From assembly GCF_025655475.1 (NCBI RefSeq), contig NZ_JAHTIK010000001.1, forward strand, positions 1,513,540 to 1,577,539: a stretch of 64,000 bases of DNA, given 5' to 3'. The position numbers and the translations under genes are program-made. The stretch's first letter is position 1; every line of letters starts with the position of its first letter. Source of the DNA: Kitasatospora sp. DSM 101779 (lineage in GTDB: Bacteria; Actinomycetota; Actinomycetes; Streptomycetales; Streptomycetaceae). Of the stretch, positions 57,872 through 64,000 are shown in pieces. The notes below the pieces were generated by a model that saw only the letters and a program-made list of their open reading frames with translations, made no database searches and was not told where the DNA came from.

Positions 57872-59047
57872 TCAGCTCCCAGCGGTGGTACGGGCCGGGG
57901 CGCCGGCCATCAGGTGGACGAAGCGGTCGAAGAGGTACGCGGCGTCGTGCGGGCCGGCCGCCGCCTCCGGGTGGTACTGCACCGAGAAGGCGGGCGTGTC
58001 CAGGCACTGCAGGCCCTCGACCACGTCGTCGTTCAGGCAGACGTGGGAGACCTCGACGCGGCCGAACGGGGTGTCGCTGACCTTGTCCAGCGGCGCGTTC
58101 ACGGCGAAGCCGTGGTTGTGCGCGGTGACCTCGACCTTGCCGGTGGTGCGGTCCTGCACCGGCTGGTTGATGCCGCGGTGGCCGTACTTGAGCTTGTAGG
58201 TGCCGAAGCCCAGGGCGCGGCCGAGGATCTGGTTGCCGAAGCAGATGCCGAAGAACGGGGTCTTCCGCGCGAGCACGCCGCGCGCCACCTCGACCTGGTG
58301 GTCGGCGGTGGCCGGGTCGCCCGGGCCGTTGGAGAAGAAGACGCCGTCGGGGTTCACCGCGTAGACGTCGTCGAGGGTGGCGCCCGCGGGCAGCACGTGC
58401 ACCTCGATACCGCGCTCGGCCATCCGCTGCGGGGTCATCGCCTTGATGCCGAGGTCGAGGGCGGCGACGGTGAACTTCTTCTCGCCGATCGCCGGGACGA
58501 CGTAGGGCTCGGTGGTGGCGACCTCGGCGCACAGGTCGGCGCCCTTCATCTCGGGCGCCTGCAGCACCCGGCCGAGCAGGGTCTGCTCGTCGGCCAGGGC
58601 CTCGCCGGAGAAGATGCCGACGCGCATCGCGCCGCGCTCGCGCAGGTGGCGGGTGAGCGCCCGGGTGTCGATGCCGCTGATGCCGACGACGCCCTGGTTC
58701 GCGAGCTCCTCGTCCAGCGAGCGGCGGGAGCGCCAGTTGGAGGCGACCCGGGCGGGGTCGCGGACGACGTACCCGGCGACCCAGATCTGCTTGGACTCGT
58801 CGTCCTCGTCGTTCCAGCCGGTGTTGCCGATCTGCGGGGCGGTCATCACGACCACCTGGCGGTGGTACGACGGGTCGGTCAGCGTCTCCTGGTAGCCGGA
58901 CATGCCGGTGTTGAAGACCGCCTCGCCGAAGGTCTCGCCGACGGCGCCGTACGCCTGGCCGCGGAACGTCCGGCCGTCCTCCAGGATGAGCACGGCGGGC
59001 ACTCGCTCCCGCCTGGTGCGAGGCGTGGTGGGGGCAGGTGCGGTCAT
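57872..59047 (-). CDS. carA: Carbamoyl-phosphate synthase small subunit
   Basis: 391 aa from ATG 59047, overlapping the preceding stop by 4 nt (ATGA). N-terminal CPSase domain ([35 protein letters not shown]) and C-terminal class I glutaminase with nucleophile Cys in [16 protein letters not shown] and His/Glu in [13 protein letters not shown]. Hydrolyses glutamine and channels ammonia to CarB. Confidence 0.97.
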   Translation of the reverse strand: MTAPAPTTPRTRRERVPAVLILEDGRTFRGQAYGAVGETFGEAVFNTGMSGYQETLTDPSYHRQVVVMTAPQIGNTGWNDEDDESKQIWVAGYVVRDPARVASNWRSRRSLDEELANQGVVGISGIDTRALTRHLRERGAMRVGIFSGEALADEQTLLGRVLQAPEMKGADLCAEVATTEPYVVPAIGEKKFTVAALDLGIKAMTPQRMAERGIEVHVLPAGATLDDVYAVNPDGVFFSNGPGDPATADHQVEVARGVLARKTPFFGICFGNQILGRALGFGTYKLKYGHRGINQPVQDRTTGKVEVTAHNHGFAVNAPLDKVSDTPFGRVEVSHVCLNDDVVEGLQCLDTPAFSVQYHPEAAAGPHDAAYLFDRFVHLMAGAPARTTAGS

Positions 59048-59604
59048 GGGGCGGCCTCTTCCGTCTTCTTCGTCTTCGTTCGTTCGGTCAGAGCGTCGAC
59101 CGCCTCGACCCAGGCGGTGTGCTCGTCGGGGTGGTCGGCCCGGAAGCCCGAGTCCAGGGCGGTGCCCCGGTGGTTCCAGGTGACGACCAGCAGCCCGGCG
59201 GGGACGACCTTCCCCGCGATGCCCGAGTCACGCCGGGCGCCGGTCAGCGCCGCGGCGGGGATCCACAGGTCCTCGTCACCGGGACGGCGGACCAGGAGCC
59301 CCTGCTCGGTCAGGGTCAGCTCGGCCAGGCTGCGGGTGCCGAGGCCGTGCGCGACGACCCGGTCCAGCCAGTTCCCGGCCGTGGTGGAGCCGTGGTAGCG
59401 GCCCTTCGCCTGCAGCAGCGGCGCCCCGGGGTCGGCGGGTGCGGCGGGCAGCGGCGGCAGCTCGGACTGCAGTGTCCGGCGCCAGTTCCAGCCCTGCCGC
59501 ATCAGCCAGTAGACCAGGGCGATCAGGATCAGCAGGCCGACCGTCCAGCCGATGTAGCCGGGCCAGTTGGTGACCCTGGCCTGTTCGGCGGCGAGCCCGG
59601 TCAC
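59044..59604 (-). CDS. Membrane protein with PH-like domain (pyr operon orf)
   Basis: 186 aa. One N-terminal transmembrane helix (about residues 14-36; [20 protein letters not shown]), then a cytosolic PH-like beta domain (about 60-170; [56 protein letters not shown]) and a Lys/Glu-rich tail. It overlaps pyrC (4 nt) and carA (4 nt), a placement conserved in actinobacteria. Function unknown; perhaps tethers or regulates the pathway at the membrane. Confidence 0.82.
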   Translation of the reverse strand: MTGLAAEQARVTNWPGYIGWTVGLLILIALVYWLMRQGWNWRRTLQSELPPLPAAPADPGAPLLQAKGRYHGSTTAGNWLDRVVAHGLGTRSLAELTLTEQGLLVRRPGDEDLWIPAAALTGARRDSGIAGKVVPAGLLVVTWNHRGTALDSGFRADHPDEHTAWVEAVDALTERTKTKKTEEAAP

Positions 59605-60905
59605 GCCAGCCCGTCCCGGTCGGCCAGCTCGCCGGCCAGCACGGTCGCGCGGCCGCGCAGGAAGGTCGCGTGCACGCGTCCGGGCAGGTCCAGGCCGCGG
59701 TAAGGGGTGTTTCGGCTGCGGGTGGCGAAGCTCTCGGGATCCACGGCACCACGGTACGCGGGATCGAAGAGCACCAGGTTCGCCGGCTCACCCACCGAGA
59801 TCGGCCGGCCCTGCCCGGTGAGACGGCCGATCCGCGCCGGCCGGTACGACATCCGGTCGGCGACGGCCTCCCAGTTCAGCAGGCCGGTGTCCACCATCGT
59901 CTGCTGGACGACCGAGAGCGCCGTCTCCAGGCCGACCATGCCCATCGCGGCGACCGCCCACTCGCAGTCCTTGTCCTCCGCGGGGTGCGGGGCGTGGTCG
60001 GTGGCGACCGCGTCGATGGTGCCGTCGGCGAGCGCGGCGCGCAGCGCCTCGACGTCGGCGGCGGTGCGCAGCGGCGGGTTGACCTTGTAGACCGGGTCGT
60101 AGCTGCGCACCAGCTCGTCGGTGAGCAGCAGGTGGTGCGGGGTGACCTCGGCGGTGACGTTCCAGCCCTTGGCCTTGGCCCAGCGGATGATCTCGACCGA
60201 GCCGGCGGTGGAGACGTGGCAGACGTGCAGGCGGGAGCCGACGTGCGCGGCGAGCAGCACGTCGCGGGCGATGATCGACTCCTCGGCGACGGCCGGCCAG
60301 CCGCCGAGCCCGAGCTCGCCGGAGACCTGGCCCTCGTTCATCTGGGCGCCCTCGGTGAGGCGGGGCTCCTGGGCGTGCTGGGCGACGACGCCGTCGAAGG
60401 CCTTCACGTACTCCAGGGCGCGGCGCATGATGACGGCGTCGTCGACGCACTTGCCGTCGTCGGAGAAGACCCTTACGCCCGCGGCGGAGTCGTGCATGGC
60501 GCCGAGCTCGGCGAGCTTCTTGCCCTCCAGGCCGACGGTGACGGCGCCGACCGGCTGCACGTCGCAGTAGCCGGACTCCTGGCCGAGCCGCCAGACCTGC
60601 TCGACGACGCCGGCGGTGTCGGCGACGGGGAAGGTGTTGGCCATCGCGTGGACGGCGGTGTAGCCGCCCTTGGCGGCGGCCTGGGTGCCGGTGAGGACGG
60701 TCTCGGCGTCCTCGCGGCCGGGCTCCCGCAGATGGGTGTGCAGGTCGACCAGGCCGGGCAGGGCGATCAGGCCGTGGGCGTCGATGTCGACGTCCGCCTC
60801 GACGGTCAGGCCCTCGCCGATCTCCCGGACGACGCCGTCGGCGATGTGGATGTCCTTGGGGGCGCCGCCGAGGATCTGGGCGTTGCGGATCAGGTAGCTG
60901 GTCAC
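59601..60905 (-). CDS. pyrC: Dihydroorotase
   Basis: 434 aa from GTG 60905, overlapping the pyrB stop (GTGA). Class I amidohydrolase: metal-binding HxH in [18 protein letters not shown], substrate-side [10 protein letters not shown], His in [12 protein letters not shown] and [16 protein letters not shown], and catalytic Asp in [14 protein letters not shown]. Cyclises carbamoyl-aspartate to dihydroorotate. Confidence 0.97.
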   Translation of the reverse strand: MTSYLIRNAQILGGAPKDIHIADGVVREIGEGLTVEADVDIDAHGLIALPGLVDLHTHLREPGREDAETVLTGTQAAAKGGYTAVHAMANTFPVADTAGVVEQVWRLGQESGYCDVQPVGAVTVGLEGKKLAELGAMHDSAAGVRVFSDDGKCVDDAVIMRRALEYVKAFDGVVAQHAQEPRLTEGAQMNEGQVSGELGLGGWPAVAEESIIARDVLLAAHVGSRLHVCHVSTAGSVEIIRWAKAKGWNVTAEVTPHHLLLTDELVRSYDPVYKVNPPLRTAADVEALRAALADGTIDAVATDHAPHPAEDKDCEWAVAAMGMVGLETALSVVQQTMVDTGLLNWEAVADRMSYRPARIGRLTGQGRPISVGEPANLVLFDPAYRGAVDPESFATRSRNTPYRGLDLPGRVHATFLRGRATVLAGELADRDGLA

Positions 60906-61879
60906 TGGGCGGTCTCCGAGGAGTCGGTGCGGGGGCTGTCGGCGAGGGTCGCGCCGCCGAGCAGCAGGTAGAGGACGGCCATCCGGATGGAGACGCCGTT
61001 GGCGACCTGCTCGACCACGGTGCAGCGCGGCGAGTCGGCGACCTCGGCGGTGATCTCCATGCCGCGGACCATCGGGCCGGGGTGCATCACGATGGCGTGC
61101 TCGGGGAGCTGCGCCATGCGGATGCCGTCCATGCCGTAGCGGCGGGAGTACTCGCGCTCGGTGGGGAAGAAGGCGGCGTTCATCCGCTCGCGCTGGACGC
61201 GGAGCATCATCAGCGCGTCGGTCTTCGGCAGCACCGCGTCCAGGTCGTAGCTGACCTGGCAGGGCCAGTTCTCGATGCCGATCGGCAGCAGGGTGGGCGG
61301 GGCGACGAAGGTGACCTCGGCGCCGAGCGTGGTCAGCAGGTGCACGTTGGAGCGGGCGACCCGGCTGTGCAGCACGTCGCCGACGATGGTCACCCGGCGG
61401 CCGGCGAGGTCGCGGCCGGGGCCCGGGTTGAGGTGTCGGCGCATGGTGAAGGCGTCGAGCAGGGCCTGGGTGGGGTGCTCGTGGGTGCCGTCGCCGGCGT
61501 TGATCACGCTGCCGTGCAGCCACTCGGACTGGGCGAGCCGGGCCGGTGCGCCGGAGGCGTGGTGCCGGATGACGACCGCGTCGGCCCCCATGGCCTGCAG
61601 GGTGAGCGCGGTGTCCTTGAGGCTCTCGCCCTTGGAGACCGAGGAGCCCTTGGCGGAGAAGTTGATGACGTCCGCGGAGAGCCGCTTCTCGGCGACCTCG
61701 AAGGACGTCTTGGTGCGGGTCGAGTCCTCGAAGAAGAGGTTGACCACGGTGCGGCCGCGCAGGGTCGGCAGCTTCTTGACGGCGCGTCCGGAGAGCTGGG
61801 CGAGCTCCTCGGCGGTGTCCAGGATGAGCAGGGCGTCGTCGCGGGCGAGGTCGGCGGTGGAGACGAGGTGGCGCTTCAC
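60902..61879 (-). CDS. pyrB: Aspartate carbamoyltransferase catalytic subunit
   Basis: 325 aa from GTG 61879 (MKRHLVST...), chosen for GGAG 8 nt upstream; GTG 61888, overlapping the pyrR stop, would add three residues. Carbamoyl-phosphate loop [45 protein letters not shown], and [11 protein letters not shown]. First committed step of pyrimidine synthesis. No pyrI gene is present. Confidence 0.97.
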   Translation of the reverse strand: MKRHLVSTADLARDDALLILDTAEELAQLSGRAVKKLPTLRGRTVVNLFFEDSTRTKTSFEVAEKRLSADVINFSAKGSSVSKGESLKDTALTLQAMGADAVVIRHHASGAPARLAQSEWLHGSVINAGDGTHEHPTQALLDAFTMRRHLNPGPGRDLAGRRVTIVGDVLHSRVARSNVHLLTTLGAEVTFVAPPTLLPIGIENWPCQVSYDLDAVLPKTDALMMLRVQRERMNAAFFPTEREYSRRYGMDGIRMAQLPEHAIVMHPGPMVRGMEITAEVADSPRCTVVEQVANGVSIRMAVLYLLLGGATLADSPRTDSSETAQ

Positions 61880-61884
61880 GCGGG

Positions 61885-62499
61885 TCACTCCGGAAGGTGC
61901 GGGGAGGCGGCGAGCGCCTGGGTGGAACGGGCCGTGTAGTCGCGGTCGCCGACGAGGACGGCGTCCCGGCCGTCGCTGTCGGCGAGCTGCACCTGGACGG
62001 CCTCGCGCAGCGAGGTGGGCAGGTTCTTGCCCACGTAGTCGGCGCGGATGGGCAGCTCGCGGTGGCCGCGGTCGACCAGGACGGCGAGCTGGACGGCGCG
62101 CGGGCGGCCGATGTCGCTGAGCGCGTCGAGCGCGGCGCGGATGGTGCGGCCCGAGAAGAGCACGTCGTCGACGAGGACGACCAGCTTGCCGTCGATGCCG
62201 GAGGCCGGGATCTCGGTGTGCTCCAGGGCGCGGGCCGGCTTCAGCCGCAGGTCGTCCCGGTACATCGTGATGTCCAGGGTGCCGAGCGGGATGTCGCGGC
62301 CGGTGATCTGCGTCAGCCGGGCGTGCAGCCGGCGGGCGAGGTGGACACCGCGGGTGTGGATGCCGAGCAGGACGACGTCCTCGGCACCCTTGGCGCGCTC
62401 CACGATCTCGTGGGCGATCCGGGTGACGACCCGGGCGATGTCGGTGGCGTCCAGCACCTGGTGGGGCGGACGCGGCGCAGTGGTTCCGTCTGTGGTCAT
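61885..62499 (-). CDS. pyrR: PyrR pyrimidine regulator/uracil phosphoribosyltransferase
   Basis: 204 aa from ATG 62499. PRTase fold: [17 protein letters not shown] and the PRPP loop [18 protein letters not shown]. PyrR binds UMP and a leader-RNA hairpin to turn the operon off, and has uracil PRTase activity. First gene of the operon; its own ribosome-binding site lies in a PyrR-type hairpin. Confidence 0.96.
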   Translation of the reverse strand: MTTDGTTAPRPPHQVLDATDIARVVTRIAHEIVERAKGAEDVVLLGIHTRGVHLARRLHARLTQITGRDIPLGTLDITMYRDDLRLKPARALEHTEIPASGIDGKLVVLVDDVLFSGRTIRAALDALSDIGRPRAVQLAVLVDRGHRELPIRADYVGKNLPTSLREAVQVQLADSDGRDAVLVGDRDYTARSTQALAASPHLPE

Positions 62500-62508
62500 G
62501 CCGAAGCG

Positions 62509-62538
62509 GACCTCCTTCCCCGCCTCACGGGACGGGTC
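62509..62538 (-). promoter_or_regulatory. PyrR-binding leader hairpin over the pyrR RBS
   Basis: Leader RNA: outer stem GACC/GGUC, inner stem CCC/GGG, loop GUGAGGC, giving UCC-C-G-U-GAGG-C as in the PyrR loop consensus (UCCnGnGAGG). The 3' arm contains the AGGAGG that serves pyrR (11 nt before ATG), so bound PyrR would block ribosomes, as known in mycobacteria. A candidate -10 (TAGCAT, 62590-62585) lies upstream. Confidence 0.65.
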
Positions 62539-62713
62539 TTAAAGGATGTCTGGGATTGGCGCCCGGCGCACCGGGGCCGCGCCCATGCTACCAGTGCGGC
62601 CCCCATGCCCCGGGAGGGCGCCGTTCCGCTTGGTGTCCTCGCAGGTCAACCCGTATTCCGGGGCCCGAACGGCGGCCCAGCGCCGCACTATTCGCACGAC
62701 TGCCCCATTCGGC

Positions 62714-62755
62714 TTGACGCGACTACCTCACTCTACGTAACCTCACAGTGAGTTA
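62714..62755 (+). promoter_or_regulatory. bldD promoter with two BldD boxes
   Basis: -35 TTGACG (62714-62719), 18-bp spacer, -10 TAACCT (62738-62743). Two exact matches to the BldD consensus TNAC-N5-GTNA: TCAC-TCTAC-GTAA (62728-62740) and TCAC-AGTGA-GTTA (62743-62755), side by side over the -10 and start region, which fits known bldD autorepression. Confidence 0.7.
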
Positions 62756-62860
62756 CGGGACCGGCGCCGTACCCACCGGTTCGGACGAACGGTCCGCGGT
62801 CACCACCCGCGCTCTCGTGGCTCTTCACTGCACGCGAAGCAATATTGTCCGGGGAGATCA

Positions 62861-63364
62861 ATGTCCAGCGACTACGCGAAGCAACTCGGGGCGAAGCTCC
62901 GGGCCATCCGCACTCAGCAGGGTCTCTCCCTGCACGGCGTCGAGGAGAAGTCCCAGGGTCGCTGGAAGGCCGTCGTCGTCGGCTCCTACGAGCGCGGCGA
63001 CCGCGCCGTCACGGTGCAGCGCCTCGCCGAGCTGGCGGAGTTCTACGGCGTGCCGGTGCAGGAGCTGCTGCCGGGCGGCACCCCGGGCGGTGCGGCCGAG
63101 CCGCCGCCGCGCCTGGTCCTCGACCTGGAGAGACTGACCCAGGTCCCGTCCGAGAAGGCCGGCCCGCTGCAGCGCTACGCGGCCACCATCCAGAGCCAGC
63201 GCGGCGACTACAACGGCAAGGTGCTCTCGATCCGCCAGGACGACCTGCGCACCCTGGCCGTGATCTACGACCAGTCGCCGTCCATCCTCACCGAGCAGCT
63301 GATCAGCTGGGGCGTGCTGAACCCGGACGCGCGCCGCGCCGTCCGCGAGGAAGACGCGGGCTGA
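62861..63364 (+). CDS. bldD: Developmental master regulator BldD
   Basis: 167 aa from ATG 62861 (GGGGAG 4-5 nt upstream), the length of S. coelicolor BldD. N-terminal XRE-type helix-turn-helix (about 5-65; LGAKLRAIRTQQGLSLHGVEEKSQ). C-terminal domain with the c-di-GMP signature RGD-x8-RQDD (RGDYNGKVLSIRQDD). Tetrameric cyclic-di-GMP bound to this domain dimerises BldD, which then represses sporulation genes during growth. Divergent from the pyr operon. Followed by a strong terminator. Confidence 0.97.
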   Translation: MSSDYAKQLGAKLRAIRTQQGLSLHGVEEKSQGRWKAVVVGSYERGDRAVTVQRLAELAEFYGVPVQELLPGGTPGGAAEPPPRLVLDLERLTQVPSEKAGPLQRYAATIQSQRGDYNGKVLSIRQDDLRTLAVIYDQSPSILTEQLISWGVLNPDARRAVREEDAG

Positions 63365-63390
63365 CACCTTCTCCCCCATTGCAGAAACGT

Positions 63391-63430
63391 CACGGCGGGG
63401 CGTGCGGCGACTGCCGCACGCCCCGCCGTG
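63391..63430. terminator. Bidirectional hairpin terminator
   Basis: Perfect 18-bp stem with 4-nt loop GACT, between the convergent ends of bldD and the partial right-edge gene. Confidence 0.85.
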
Positions 63431-63468
63431 GTCCGTTCCCGGGCCCGCGCACCGGCGCCCGGCCCCGG

Positions 63469-64000
63469 TCAGCACACCGTGCCCAGGCTGAACCCGGGCT
63501 GCGCCCGCACGTCGTCCAGCTCGACCGCCGCGGGCGCATAGCCGCCACCCTCGCTCTGCCAGGCCCAGGCGACCTGCCGGTACTCGCCGCAGGCGCCGGC
63601 CGCCCCCTGCGAGCCGTGCAGCAGCGCCGCCCCCGGCAGCTCCCGGTAGAGGCCCGCACAGAGCACCGCGCAGACCAGGTCGAGGTCCTCGTCGTTGATC
63701 CGCACCACCCCGTCCTCCCAGTGCAGGATCCGGGCCTCCGCCTCCAGCCTGCCGCCCGGCGCCTCCACCGCGCACAGGAAGCGGTACGCGCCGAACCCGG
63801 CGCCGACCAGCATCCGGCGGAACAGCTCGGCACCCCGCTGGTGCGCCTGCCGCACCAGCGCCCCCGCCTCGGGGTCGGCCTCCCCGCCGTCCCCGCGGTC
63901 CAGCAGCAGTTCGATGTGGCGCAGCGTCAGGCCGTTGTCCCGCGCCCGGACCAGCCGCGGCACGAAGTCGCCGCCGAGCTCCTCCCCCTGGTACGGCAGC
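63469..64000 (-). CDS. Unknown protein, C-terminal part
   Basis: The minus-strand frame is open from the right edge (LPYQGEELGGDFVPRLVRARDNG...) to the stop at 63469, so the start lies beyond the window; about 176 codons seen. Contains FGAYRFLCAVEAPGGRLEAEARILHWEDGVVRINDEDLDLVCAVL and a Cys-containing GAAGACGEYRQVAWAW. No family recognised, no membrane segment in this part. Convergent with bldD across a terminator. Confidence 0.6.
   Translation of the reverse strand, partial: LPYQGEELGGDFVPRLVRARDNGLTLRHIELLLDRGDGGEADPEAGALVRQAHQRGAELFRRMLVGAGFGAYRFLCAVEAPGGRLEAEARILHWEDGVVRINDEDLDLVCAVLCAGLYRELPGAALLHGSQGAAGACGEYRQVAWAWQSEGGGYAPAAVELDDVRAQPGFSLGTVC

Overview
The window is chromosomal DNA of very high G+C content from a Streptomycetaceae actinobacterium (Streptomyces or Kitasatospora). 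The right end carries BldD, the sporulation master regulator, almost as in S. coelicolor, beside the actinobacterial pyr operon. The order gmk-rpoZ-coaBC-metK next to an mIHF gene is typical of the family. GTG starts, strong GGAGG sites and G/C third codon positions support the gene calls. No rRNA, tRNA, CRISPR array or complete insertion sequence was seen.

Layout. 1-2511: a translationally coupled four-gene cassette (DUF3419/BtaA-like, DUF2071, methyltransferase, membrane protein). 2542-5395: CBS-BON protein, zinc alcohol dehydrogenase and an Rv1733c-type membrane protein. 5479-16132: mainly single genes: secreted proteins, a frameshifted gene, a large secreted metalloprotease, arylamine N-acetyltransferase, an unusual zinc-ribbon SDR and a Nudix hydrolase. 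16217-20149: secreted pectin degradation (PL3 lyase; PL1-CE8 fusion). 20337-24691: a phage-immunity-repressor-like protein, a MITE-like element, a STAS protein, a DevS-like GAF kinase and two divergent universal stress proteins. 24720-26684: an APC/KimA-like transporter.

26.7-30.1 kb is an eroded accessory zone: a perfect 38-bp palindrome, a frameshifted 3' remnant of kup, short direct repeats, and a HicB/DUF4097 pair preceded by phased TGGCGCCA repeats and followed by a 43-codon stub of an ABC ATPase. 30.2-39.1 kb carries pirin, a Tat-type esterase, rpe, an ABC ATPase, a PEP-mutase-family enzyme, a C39-like peptidase, an AurF-like diiron protein and an aldo/keto reductase.

39.2-64 kb is the housekeeping core on the minus strand: def-fmt-rsmB, priA, metK, coaBC, rpoZ, gmk, mIHF, then the pyr operon (transcribed pyrR-pyrB-pyrC-orf-carA-carB-pyrD-pyrK-pyrDB-pyrF), then bldD. 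The pyr genes overlap by 1-4 nt or are closely spaced. A PyrR-binding-type hairpin overlaps the pyrR ribosome-binding site, and a hairpin with a U-rich tract follows pyrF. The operon holds a class 2 dihydroorotate dehydrogenase and also a class 1B-type PyrK/PyrDB pair; its PyrDB has Gly where the catalytic Cys is expected.

Most notable: the active-site-altered PyrDB/PyrK pair, the phased octamer operator and decayed operon at 28-30 kb, two consensus BldD boxes over the bldD promoter, the catalytic-Tyr-less zinc-ribbon SDR, and a hypoxia/dormancy-type gene set (CBS, ADH, Rv1733c, DevS-like kinase, two USPs) with a DevR-box-like inverted repeat.
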